This document shows positions 1-6,595 of a stretch of 12,463 nt of DNA, piece by piece. This stretch comes from CAZWZG01 sp964638245 (GTDB taxonomy: Bacteria; Pseudomonadota; Alphaproteobacteria; Rhodobacterales; Rhodobacteraceae): positions 1 to 12,463 of the forward strand of contig CAZWZG010000089.1 in assembly GCA_964638245.1 (NCBI GenBank). The letters are read 5' to 3'. A model generated the notes under the pieces. That model had not been told where the DNA came from. It did no database searches and saw only the letters and a program-made list of their open reading frames with translations. Within the stretch, counting starts at the first letter, position 1, and each line of letters opens with the position of its first letter. A program made the position numbers and the translations under genes.

Positions 1-818
1 AAGCCGCCCGCAATTGCGCCGATTGGGCTGCCGAAACCGCCGACAATGGCGGCGGCGAAGATCGGCAGGAGAAGTTGGAAATATGTGAACGGTTTGAAGG
101 ACTTGTCCAAACCATAAAGCACGCCCGCAATCGTCGCCAGGGCACCCACAAGGATCCACGTGATCATCACCACCCGCTCAGGGTTGATGCCGGAGAGAAG
201 CGCCAGATCCTCGTTGTCGGAATACGCGCGCATCGATTTGCCGGTCCGGGTTTTCGTCAGGAACCAGAACAATGCGGCCACCACGATGACGGCCGTGACC
301 ACCGTAAGCCCTTGGGTCGTGCGGATTGCGAGCCCTTCGTCAAGGCCCGTCATATCGCGAAACTCGCGCACGGTGACGATGAACCGCTCACCATCCAGAA
401 ACCGCTGGTCATCCACGCCGATGATAAAGCGCACCAGCCCGTTCATGACGAACATCACGCCGACCGACACGATCAGGAAAATCACCGGCGCCGCACGCTC
501 TTGGCGGTAAAACCGGTACACGACGCGATCCGTGATCAGCACGAAAATCGCCGCCGCGATGATCCCAAATGGCATTGCCAGCAATGCTGTCGGCAAGAAG
601 CCCGCCGAAATCCCCATGCCTTGAAACGCCCATGTGACAAGGATCGTCACCATCGCGCCAAAGGCCATCGTTTCGCCATGGGCAAAGTTCGAGAACCGCA
701 AGACCCCGAAAACCAGCGTTACCCCCAGTGCCCCAAGCGCCAGTTGGCTGCCGTAACTGATCGCAGGGATCAGCACAAAGTTCGAAAACGCCACAAGGGC
801 GTTCAGAAAATCAATCAT
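1..818 (-). CDS. livH: Branched-chain amino acid ABC transporter permease LivH (3' end cut by window edge)
   Basis: This is an inner-membrane permease subunit of a branched-chain amino acid type ABC importer; with LivM it would form the channel energised by LivG and LivF. Translating the minus strand from the ATG at 818 gives an open frame to the window edge (about 272 codons; the family is usually about 290-340). It starts MIDFLNALVAFSNFVLIPA and contains the early-helix stretch GALGVTLVFGVLRFSNFAHG, which is typical of LivH (LRFSNFAHGE is the family hallmark). Further hydrophobic helices follow. Near the cut, IFAAAIVGGFGSPIGAIAGG is the conserved LivH/LivM cytoplasmic loop. It starts 18 bp after the stop of the upstream small gene, with an AGGGA ribosome site about 9 bp before the ATG, so it belongs to the liv operon. 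Only the last few tens of residues are missing. Family assignment is firm; the exact substrate is inferred. Confidence 0.93.
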   Translation of the reverse strand, partial: MIDFLNALVAFSNFVLIPAISYGSQLALGALGVTLVFGVLRFSNFAHGETMAFGAMVTILVTWAFQGMGISAGFLPTALLAMPFGIIAAAIFVLITDRVVYRFYRQERAAPVIFLIVSVGVMFVMNGLVRFIIGVDDQRFLDGERFIVTVREFRDMTGLDEGLAIRTTQGLTVVTAVIVVAALFWFLTKTRTGKSMRAYSDNEDLALLSGINPERVVMITWILVGALATIAGVLYGLDKSFKPFTYFQLLLPIFAAAIVGGFGSPIGAIAGG

Positions 819-836
819 GGAGAGAAGTCCCTTGGT

Positions 837-1238
837 TCAGGGGGTCCAGCGCGTCAGATGCTGTTCGTACGAACGGCAGCTGCCGACATAGGTCTGCTGC
901 GCATCGGGCTGGGTCGAGTGCATCATGTTGAACGCGGCGGTGCCTTGGGCGTCGACCGCAATCGTGTAGAAGGTTTGCTTGCGTGCCACCGCACGGATCA
1001 TCACGTCGCGCCCGGGCGTGGTCGAAATCGGCCGCACTGTGGCCGTCAAGGCAGGGTGACCGTCGAACGTCATGCGCGCATAAAACAGTCCTGGCTGATC
1101 CTTGAGCGAGGGCAGGGGCTCGAGCCTGACCTCGACGGCCGATTTTTCTGGCCGTTCGAACGTGCAGTGGATTGCGGACGTATCCGCGATTTGCCCCAGC
1201 CCCCCCAAAAGGGCCAAAAGGCTCATAAGCTTCACCAT
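837..1238 (-). CDS. Small putative exported protein inside the liv operon, function unknown
   Basis: I do not recognise a named family. The 133-residue product starts with a short basic and hydrophobic N-terminus (MVKLMSLLALLGGLG) that looks like a signal peptide or a single membrane anchor. The mature part is mixed beta-rich sequence with two cysteines (in IHCTF and GSCRS) that could form a disulfide in the periplasm. I chose the ATG at 1238 because AGGGG lies 8 bp upstream and the hydrophobic segment follows at once. The frame stays open back to 1286, but that extension (MPSTPKAGPGWPG) would bury the signal. A second ATG four codons later is also possible. The gene sits between livF (stop at 1375) and livH (start at 818), which suggests co-transcription and perhaps an accessory role in the transporter, but the sequence does not prove one. 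Confidence 0.7.
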   Translation of the reverse strand: MVKLMSLLALLGGLGQIADTSAIHCTFERPEKSAVEVRLEPLPSLKDQPGLFYARMTFDGHPALTATVRPISTTPGRDVMIRAVARKQTFYTIAVDAQGTAAFNMMHSTQPDAQQTYVGSCRSYEQHLTRWTP

Positions 1239-1374
1239 TCCCAGTTCCCCTGGCCACCCCGGTCCCGCCTTTGGCGTGGAGGGCAACCGTTGCCGCGATT
1301 TGTTCGCGTGCAGTTTGATTAACGAAAGTTAACCAAGGGAATGGGCGGTCTGGCAAGGAAAAGTTGTGCACCGT

Positions 1375-2085
1375 TCAGCCCCCAAGGAAGGTCCGGCGGA
1401 CTTCCGGGTTCTCCAGAAGGGCCTTGCCGGTGTCGGTATAGGCATTGCGGCCCTGGACAAGGACATAGCCTTTATCCGCGATCTCAAGGGCTTGGCGCGC
1501 GTTTTGCTCGACCATCAGGATTGAAATGCCGGTGCGCGCCACCTCAATAATCCGGTCGAACAATTCATCCATAACGATAGGCGACACGCCCGCAGTGGGC
1601 TCGTCCAGCATGAGGACCGTTGGTTGCGTCATCAGTGCACGGCCAACGGCCACCTGTTGACGCTGACCACCCGAAAGCTCGCCCGCAGCCTGACGGCGTT
1701 TGTCGCGCAGGATGGGGAACAGGTCATACACCTGGTCGATGGTGACGCGAATGTCGTCGTCGCGCAGGAACGCCCCCATCTCGAGGTTTTCCTCGACGCT
1801 CATGGTCGCAAAGATGTTGTTGGTCTGGGGTACGAAGGCCATGCCTTTTGCCACGCGATCCTGCGGCGACAGGGCGGTGATGTCTTCGCCATCAATCCGC
1901 ACCGCGCCACCGCGCAGGTCGAGCATTCCAAACACGGCTTTCATGGCCGTGGACTTGCCCGCGCCGTTGGGACCGACGATCACGGCGATCTGGCCCTTGT
2001 CGACGGCAATGGTGCAGTCATGCAGAATATCGGCGGCCCCATAGCCGCCGGTCATCGCATCTCCGATCAGGAAGGGCTGGCTCAT
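1375..2085 (-). CDS. livF: Branched-chain amino acid ABC transporter ATP-binding protein LivF
   Basis: This is one of the two cytoplasmic ATPases that power the Liv importer. The 236-residue protein has the full ABC set: Walker A GPNGAGKST (38-46), Q-loop Q87 in VPQTNNIF, signature LSGGQ (137-141) and Walker B VLMLDEPTAG (157-166). At the H-loop position it has MVEQNA (191-196), with Gln where most ABC proteins have His; this is the normal LivF-subfamily form and separates it from LivG. The length is normal (about 230-240). The ATG at 2085 has a GGA-containing site a few bases upstream. It lies 79 bp downstream of livG, and that gap holds an 11-bp tandem repeat. It is followed after about 136 bp by the small exported protein gene. 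Confidence 0.96.
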   Translation of the reverse strand: MSQPFLIGDAMTGGYGAADILHDCTIAVDKGQIAVIVGPNGAGKSTAMKAVFGMLDLRGGAVRIDGEDITALSPQDRVAKGMAFVPQTNNIFATMSVEENLEMGAFLRDDDIRVTIDQVYDLFPILRDKRRQAAGELSGGQRQQVAVGRALMTQPTVLMLDEPTAGVSPIVMDELFDRIIEVARTGISILMVEQNARQALEIADKGYVLVQGRNAYTDTGKALLENPEVRRTFLGG

Positions 2086-2105
2086 GATTTTCCAACCTGC
2101 GTTGA

Positions 2106-2149
2106 AAATACCGACGTGATACCGACGTTACACCGACGCGATACCGACG
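2106..2149. repeat. Four-copy 11-bp tandem repeat between livG and livF
   Basis: Four head-to-tail 11-bp units lie at 2106-2116, 2117-2127, 2128-2138 and 2139-2149, read on the plus strand as AAATACCGACG, TGATACCGACG, TTACACCGACG and CGATACCGACG. The last six bases (CCGACG) are invariant and the first five drift. The array fills over half of the 79-bp gap between the livG stop and the livF start. On the transcribed strand the core is CGTCGG. I know of no function for it. Confidence 0.85.
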
Positions 2150-2164
2150 CGCTTTTTGCGCTGC

Positions 2165-2941
2165 TCATGCCGTTTCCTTGTTCTTCAATCCTGTGCCCAG
2201 ATACGCTTCGATCACGGCCTCGTTCTGCATGATTTCGTCAGCTTTGCCCTCGGCCAGAACCTTGCCCTCGGCCATCACGATGACCGGGTCGCAAAGCTTG
2301 GAAATGAAATCCATGTCATGCTCGATGAGGCAGAACGTATAGCCACGCTCTTTGTTGAGACGCACGATCGCTTCGCCAATCGTGTTCAAAAGCGTGCGGT
2401 TCACACCGGCGCCAACCTCGTCCAGGAACACGATCTTGGCATCCACCATCATTGTGCGGCCAAGCTCCAGAAGCTTTTTCTGCCCTCCCGAGAGGTTGCC
2501 GGCTTTTTCGTCTTTCAGATGAGAAATTGTCAGGAATTCAAGTACTTCATCAGCCTTGGCGAGAAGTGCCTTCTCTTCCTCCGCGATCTGCTTGCGCTTG
2601 AACCACGTGTTCCAGATCGTCTCACCCGTCTGGCCGTCGGGAACCATCATCAGGTTTTCGCGCACGGTCATGGACGAAAATTCGTGCGCGATCTGGAAGG
2701 TACGCAACAGACCCTTATCGAACAGCTCGTGCGGCTCCAGCCCCGTGATGTCTTCGCCATCCATCGTCACGCGGCCCTCGGTGGGTTTGAGGTTGCCTGC
2801 GATGACATTGAAAAGAGTGGTTTTTCCGGCCCCGTTCGGGCCAATCAGTCCAGTGATCGAGCCTTCTTTGATCTCGATCGACGCGCCATCAACGGCATAA
2901 AAGCCGCCAAAGCGCTTCTTCAGACCCTCGACACGGATCAT
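2165..2941 (-). CDS. livG: Branched-chain amino acid ABC transporter ATP-binding protein LivG
   Basis: This is the second cytoplasmic ATPase of the Liv importer, 258 residues (usual for LivG). Visible motifs: Walker A GPNGAGKTT (34-42), Q-loop TFQIAHEF (Q83), signature LSGGQ (150-154), Walker B IVFLDE (170-175) and H-loop LIEHDMDF (H208). The stretch from about 101 to 145 (PDGQTGETIW and on) is the longer helical region that separates LivG from LivF. An oddity: after Walker B the usual D-E-P-x-A-G-L-N reads DEVGAGVN, so the family proline is valine; the catalytic Glu and the D-loop-side Asn are kept. It is the first ATPase gene after the binding protein, separated by about 70 bp that carry a strong hairpin. 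I infer it is active, because every catalytic residue is present. Confidence 0.95.
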   Translation of the reverse strand: MIRVEGLKKRFGGFYAVDGASIEIKEGSITGLIGPNGAGKTTLFNVIAGNLKPTEGRVTMDGEDITGLEPHELFDKGLLRTFQIAHEFSSMTVRENLMMVPDGQTGETIWNTWFKRKQIAEEEKALLAKADEVLEFLTISHLKDEKAGNLSGGQKKLLELGRTMMVDAKIVFLDEVGAGVNRTLLNTIGEAIVRLNKERGYTFCLIEHDMDFISKLCDPVIVMAEGKVLAEGKADEIMQNEAVIEAYLGTGLKNKETA

Positions 2942-2976
2942 CTCGCCTGTCCCCCATTTCCGCTTGGTTCAGCGGA

Positions 2977-3002
2977 GTGGTGAGGGGCGAACCCCTCACC
3001 AC
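2977..3002 (-). promoter_or_regulatory. Strong intercistronic hairpin between livK and livG (11-bp stem, TTCG loop)
   Basis: Bases 2977-2987 pair perfectly with 2992-3002 (11 bp, GC-rich) around a four-base loop that reads TTCG on the transcribed minus strand. No T-run follows on that strand, so it is not a classic intrinsic terminator. Its place just after the binding-protein stop suggests an RNA-stabilising or attenuating element that keeps binding-protein mRNA above permease and ATPase mRNA, as REP-type hairpins do after malE in E. coli. The structure is seen; the role is inferred. Confidence 0.65.
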
Positions 3003-3011
3003 ACTTCATAT

Positions 3012-4214
3012 TTAGCGGAACTGCACCGTTTCCAGCACGCCGTCGATCACTTCGATCTGGCGGTAGTTGCCAGCGCTTTCGCCCGGTCCGATCAGTTCGA
3101 CGGCCGAACCACCGACGTAATCGATCTCACCACCGTCAGCGAGGATCTGGAGGCCCTTGGCGAGTTCGCCCGGAAGGATCTCTTCGCCAGGTGCGTTGGC
3201 CACGCTCATGACGTGATCCTTGTAGTCTGCGGGATCGGATGAACCGGCAGCCTGCATCGCGAGCATGATCAGCGCAGCTGCGTCGTAGCTTTCAGGCGCG
3301 AAAGGTGCCGTGATATCAGCACCTTCAACGGCGCTTGGCAGTTCGGCCATGATCGCGGCGCCGGGGCTGTCGGTGCCGGGGACCTGACCGGTCGAGCCGT
3401 CAATTTCCGACCCGAAGTTGTCTTCGGTTGCTTGGCCGATCATGCCGTCTGGCAGGTGGAAGCTGTCAAACGCGCCGGTGTCGAGTGCTGCGCGAATGAT
3501 GCCGGGTCCGCCTTGGTCAAGGTAGCCGGCAACGACAAGGCGGTCACCGCCTGCCGAGGCCAGGTTCGCGACTTCTGCCGAGTAGTCGGCTTTGCCGTCT
3601 TCATGTGGAATGTTGATCGTGACCGTACCACCAGCAGCGGTGAATGCGGCTTCGAAGCTGTCGGCAAGACCCTTACCATAGTCGTTGTTGGTGTAGGTCA
3701 CGGCGACTTCCATGATGCCTTCTTCCATCAGGATTTCGGTCATCACGACGCCCTGACGCGCATCCGACGGGGCGGTGCGGAAGAACAGGCCTTCGTCTTC
3801 GTTGTTGGCGTGGCTAAGGCCGGGCGATGTCGCCGATGGCGAAATCATGACAGTACCGTTCGGGACGGCCACGTTGGTCAGTGCGGCGCCTGTTGCACCG
3901 GAGCACAGCGCGCCAACGATACCGGACACGCCGTCTGACGTGATCAGACGTTCAGCAGCAGCGGTTGCGGCAGCAGCGTCGATACAGGTCGAGTCTGCGC
4001 GGATCGGCGTCACGCTTGCGCCGCCAAGAAGAAGGCCGCTTTCGTTAACTTCGGCGATTGCCGTTTCAGCGCCAGCGGCCATGTTGCCGGCCAGCGATTC
4101 AGCAGGGCCGGTGAAACCAAGAAGTACACCGAGTTTGATTTCCGTGTGACCACCGGCGAAAGCACCGCCTGCCGTCAGCGCGACTGCGGCTGTTGCCGCC
4201 AAGAACTTGTTCAT
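3012..4214 (-). CDS. livK: Periplasmic branched-chain amino acid-type ABC substrate-binding protein (LivK-like)
   Basis: This is the periplasmic receptor of the importer. The 400-residue protein starts with a clear Sec signal peptide (MNKFLAATAAVALTAGGAFA, then GGHTEIKLG). The opening IKLGVLLGFTGPAESLAGN is the N-terminal hallmark of the type I Leu/Ile/Val-binding fold. Further marks are the acidic mature sequence, two cysteines (DSTCIDA and GALCSGAT) that probably pair, the ligand-loop stretch SATSPGLS and the hinge-region motif TYTNNDYGKGLAD. I chose the ATG at 4214 because GGGAG lies about 6 bp upstream and the signal peptide follows directly; the open frame runs to 4322 but that extension is not signal-like. 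It is first in the liv operon. The ligand could be branched-chain amino acids, or amides or other amino acids, since this family varies. Family certain, ligand not. Confidence 0.92.
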   Translation of the reverse strand: MNKFLAATAAVALTAGGAFAGGHTEIKLGVLLGFTGPAESLAGNMAAGAETAIAEVNESGLLLGGASVTPIRADSTCIDAAAATAAAERLITSDGVSGIVGALCSGATGAALTNVAVPNGTVMISPSATSPGLSHANNEDEGLFFRTAPSDARQGVVMTEILMEEGIMEVAVTYTNNDYGKGLADSFEAAFTAAGGTVTINIPHEDGKADYSAEVANLASAGGDRLVVAGYLDQGGPGIIRAALDTGAFDSFHLPDGMIGQATEDNFGSEIDGSTGQVPGTDSPGAAIMAELPSAVEGADITAPFAPESYDAAALIMLAMQAAGSSDPADYKDHVMSVANAPGEEILPGELAKGLQILADGGEIDYVGGSAVELIGPGESAGNYRQIEVIDGVLETVQFR

Positions 4215-4243
4215 AGTTGTCTCCCAGTCGATTTTTATCGGGC

Positions 4244-4256
4244 GACCGTAACGGTC
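4244..4256. promoter_or_regulatory. Perfect 6-1-6 inverted repeat upstream of livK, candidate operator
   Basis: GACCGT-A-ACGGTC lies 30 bp before the livK start codon, inside the 147-bp region shared with the divergent PQQ dehydrogenase gene. A one-base spacer is too short for an RNA hairpin loop, so a dimeric DNA-binding protein site is the likelier reading. The regulator is unknown. The symmetry is seen; the role is inferred. Confidence 0.35.
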
Positions 4257-4361
4257 TGGGGCACGAAATAAAAGCAATCTGTCGGAATGCAAGCACCGGA
4301 ACGTGAACTTCCCTTGGGTCAAAGCGACCTATGTATTGGAATGAACAAGAGGAGACTTTGA

Positions 4362-5465
4362 ATGCGGCCTTTCCTGATTCTACTCGCGCTGTTTTTCCCG
4401 ATCAGCGCGTTAGCGCAAACGTTGGAGACAAGTGCGGGGCGTGTTTCCGTTGACCGGATCGTCAACGGGCTGAATGCGCCTTGGGGGTTCGGCTTTTTGC
4501 CCGATGGCGGGATCCTGATTACGGAACGCGGTGGCGACCTGTATTTGTTGCGACCAGGGCAACTGGATCGCGTCTCCGGGGCGCCGCGTGTTGTTGATGA
4601 AGGGCAGGGCGGTCTTCTGGACGTGATGATCCCGCGTGATTTCGCAGACACCCGCGAGGTTTACTTCACGCTTGCCGAGCGGACTAGAGGGGGAGCGGCA
4701 ACGGCCATTGCAAAGGGGACGCTAAGTGCAGATGGCCTTGAACTGCAAAACGTCGAAACGCTCCTTTTGATGAACAACGTCGAGCGTGGTGGTCGGCATT
4801 TCGGGTCCCGCCTTGTCGAAGGGCGTGACGGCAAGATCTACGCGACCACCGGTGATCGGGGCAATCGAACTGCCGCCCAGGACCTTGCCACGCACCACGG
4901 CGTTGTCGTGCGCATCAATCGCGACGGCTCGGTGCCGTCAGACAACCCGTTTGTGGGCGTCGAGGGGGCGCAACCTGAAATCTGGTCTTACGGACACCGC
5001 AACATTCAAGGTGCCGCGTTGGACCTTTCCGACACGCTCTGGACGGTTGAGCACGGCGCTCGGGGCGGGGACGAGATCAACCAACCCGAACCCGGCGCGA
5101 ACTATGGTTGGCCGGTGATTTCCTATGGCACGCATTACTCGGGCGCACGGATCGGAGAAGGAACCGAGGCGGACGGCATGGAACAGCCCGCCTTTTTCTG
5201 GGACCCGTCGATCGCTCCGTCGGGTATGATGGTCTACTCCGGCAGACTCTGGCCCGAATGGGAAGGCGATATGTTTGTCGGCAGTCTGAAGTTCGACATG
5301 ATCAGCCGCCTCGAATTGGGCCGGAGCGTGGGTGAGGTCGAGCGTATCGCGGGCGACGAAACGCTGCGGGTGCGCGACATCCGCGAAGCACCGGATGGTT
5401 CGATCTGGTTTTTGTCGGTCGGTCAGGGCGCGCTTTATCGGATGACGCCCGCGACCAGCGGTTAG
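4362..5465 (+). CDS. PQQ-dependent aldose sugar dehydrogenase, exported (sGDH/YliI family)
   Basis: This is a soluble periplasmic quinoprotein expected to oxidise aldose sugars with pyrroloquinoline quinone and Ca2+. The 367-residue protein begins with a signal peptide (MRPFLILLALFFPISALAQ). Family marks of the six-bladed propeller are NGLNAPWGFGFLPDG (35-49), ITERGG (53-58), EGQGGLLDV (80-88), GGRHFGSRL (143-151, H146 as the likely catalytic base equivalent to His144 of Acinetobacter sGDH), GDRGNR (164-169), GHRNIQG (211-217), HGARGGDEINQ (231-241), NYGWPVISYGTHYSG (247-261) and PSGMMVYSG (286-294). The start has a GAGGAG site about 7 bp upstream. It stands alone: no PQQ biosynthesis genes are in the window, so PQQ must come from elsewhere or from the environment. 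Its TAG stop overlaps the TAA of the convergent SCO gene. Sugar specificity cannot be read from the sequence. Confidence 0.93.
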   Translation: MRPFLILLALFFPISALAQTLETSAGRVSVDRIVNGLNAPWGFGFLPDGGILITERGGDLYLLRPGQLDRVSGAPRVVDEGQGGLLDVMIPRDFADTREVYFTLAERTRGGAATAIAKGTLSADGLELQNVETLLLMNNVERGGRHFGSRLVEGRDGKIYATTGDRGNRTAAQDLATHHGVVVRINRDGSVPSDNPFVGVEGAQPEIWSYGHRNIQGAALDLSDTLWTVEHGARGGDEINQPEPGANYGWPVISYGTHYSGARIGEGTEADGMEQPAFFWDPSIAPSGMMVYSGRLWPEWEGDMFVGSLKFDMISRLELGRSVGEVERIAGDETLRVRDIREAPDGSIWFLSVGQGALYRMTPATSG

Positions 5466-6067
5466 GCGTTGAGGTAGCATCCCACTTTGGCCGCAACGTC
5501 GTCGGGCGTGTCGTCCCGACGTACGACGTCGACCACCCCATGACCGGGCAAAGTCAGATAGCTAAGCGTAGAGTGGTCGATGAGGTAGTAGTCCTCATCG
5601 CCGCCTTCAGGGATCGAGTAGATGACACCGAACGCATCCGCCGCGCCCCTGATCTGCGCCGGCGTCCCGGTCAGGCCAAGCAGATCGTCAGAGAATGCAT
5701 TGGTGTATTCGCGCAGCCGTTCAAGCGTGTCCCGTTCGGGATCCACAGAGACGAAAACCGTCTGCACATTCAGGCCCTGCTCAGCTAGCAACGCTGCAGC
5801 CTCAGCGTTGCGGGCATTATCGAGCGGGCACATGTCCGGGCAGAATGTATAGCCGAAATAGATCAGTGTCGGCTGGTCCAGCAATTTGCTGTCCGTGGTC
5901 AGCCCGCCGGTCTCGGTGCGCAGCGCGAAGTGCCCGCCAAGAGCATCAAGCCCCGCGACACTCGCCGTGCGACAGTCCCGAAAAGGGTCCGTAGGCATGA
6001 GGGCCAACGCCGCTGCGGCGATGCCCCCCAGAATGAATGCAGCCCCCCCGATCTGGACTGTCTGCAT
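5462..6067 (-). CDS. SCO1/SenC family copper chaperone
   Basis: This is a thioredoxin-fold protein tethered to the membrane on the periplasmic side; the family delivers copper to the CuA centre of cytochrome c oxidase. The 201-residue product has an N-terminal membrane anchor (about residues 5-24), then the family core: LIYFGYTFCPDMCP (68-81) with the copper-binding pair C76 and C80, VFVSVDPERDTLERL (104-118), and the third ligand H165 in LIDHSTLSYL. Length and all three ligands are typical, so it should be functional. Its ATG is 6 bp after the stop of the PCuAC reading frame with no strong ribosome site, which suggests translational coupling to it. The gene ends tail to tail with the PQQ dehydrogenase gene, overlapping 4 bp. 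Confidence 0.95.
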   Translation of the reverse strand: MQTVQIGGAAFILGGIAAAALALMPTDPFRDCRTASVAGLDALGGHFALRTETGGLTTDSKLLDQPTLIYFGYTFCPDMCPLDNARNAEAAALLAEQGLNVQTVFVSVDPERDTLERLREYTNAFSDDLLGLTGTPAQIRGAADAFGVIYSIPEGGDEDYYLIDHSTLSYLTLPGHGVVDVVRRDDTPDDVAAKVGCYLNA

Positions 6068-6073
6068 GGGTGT

Positions 6074-6451
6074 TTAGTTCATCTTTTGGCTTAAATGATC
6101 GTGACCTGAGTGGTCCATCTGCATGGTTTCGTTGTTGCGCGGCTCAACGTTGAAGACGACGTCGACCATGCCGGCGTTTTCGAAAACCAGCGTTGCGTTG
6201 ACCGTTTCATCGACTTCGAACGGATCGCCGTTCAGTCCCATGAACATGATATGGAACCCGCCCGGCTGAAGCGCGACCGTCTCGCCCGGCGCAATCTCAA
6301 GGCCATCGTCAAGCTTGCGCATCCGTGCAACGCCATCATCGGACATCAGCACGGTGTGGATTTCGACCCGCGGGAAGTCAGCTTTGACCTCGACCAGCGT
6401 GTCGGCGGTATCGCCGTTGTTGGTGATTTCCATGTAACCCGCACCCGCCAT
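6074..6451 (-). CDS. Residual open frame of the PCuAC copper chaperone (copper domain without signal peptide)
   Basis: An ATG at 6451, two codons after the TAG codon, opens the remaining 125 codons, which hold all the copper-ligand motifs. An automatic annotation would probably call this frame as the gene. It has no Shine-Dalgarno-like sequence upstream and lacks the signal peptide, so any product made by re-initiation would stay in the cytoplasm, away from the place where PCuAC works. I treat it as the 3' part of a broken gene rather than a gene designed this way. Confidence 0.6.
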   Translation of the reverse strand: MAGAGYMEITNNGDTADTLVEVKADFPRVEIHTVLMSDDGVARMRKLDDGLEIAPGETVALQPGGFHIMFMGLNGDPFEVDETVNATLVFENAGMVDVVFNVEPRNNETMQMDHSGHDHLSQKMN

Positions 6452-6571
6452 CGCGGACTACGCGGTTTCAAGAGAATAAGGGTGCCCGATCACAAGGTCG
6501 CCGACTTTGAAGTCATGGGCGGCCAGTGGCGTTGCGAGAAGTCCGAGTGCAATCACAAGAGCAGGGCGCAT
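6074..6571 (-). pseudogene. PCuAC-family periplasmic copper chaperone gene interrupted by an in-frame TAG
   Basis: PCuAC proteins (DUF461) carry Cu(I) in the periplasm and help load cytochrome c oxidase. From the ATG at 6571, which has an ideal AAGGA site 8 bp upstream, the frame encodes a signal peptide (MRPALVIALGLLATPLAAH) and the usual first strand (DFKVGDLVIGHPYSLETA). Codon 38 (6458-6460) is TAG. The same frame then continues with SAMAGAGYMEITNNGDTAD and the whole copper domain: VEIH, ARM and the HIM motif in GGFHIMFMGLNGDP, ending in a His/Met-rich tail (MQMDHSGHDH). No frameshift is needed: one base change such as AAG to TAG explains the break. Without it the protein would be 165 residues, normal for the family. 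TAG is a genuine stop here (it ends the PQQ dehydrogenase and yicC genes). It could be a recent nonsense mutation, a sequencing error, or rarely a read-through site. Confidence 0.85.
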
Positions 6572-6595
6572 TTTGCAGTCCTTTGAATGATTACG

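Noticed and set aside
75..1322. Long 415-codon plus-strand frame opposite livH and the small exported gene
   Set aside because: Its product is rich in His, Arg and Gln with no recognisable domain, the usual look of an antisense shadow in GC-rich DNA; livH on the other strand is clearly real.
1319..1333. TTAA-N6-TTAAC resembling a second CtrA box, upstream of the small exported protein gene
   Set aside because: The spacer is six bases, not seven, and no good -10 element lies at the right distance. It may just be an AT-rich patch in the gap.
811..1371. 186-codon minus-strand frame overlapping the small exported protein gene in another frame
   Set aside because: It lacks a ribosome site and shows low-complexity Arg/Ala sequence. 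The 837-1238 frame has a ribosome site and a signal peptide.
4257..4340. Search for a sigma-70 promoter for livK (TTGCAT-16 bp-TATTTC on the minus strand)
   Set aside because: Only about half of the consensus positions match in each hexamer, too weak to list.
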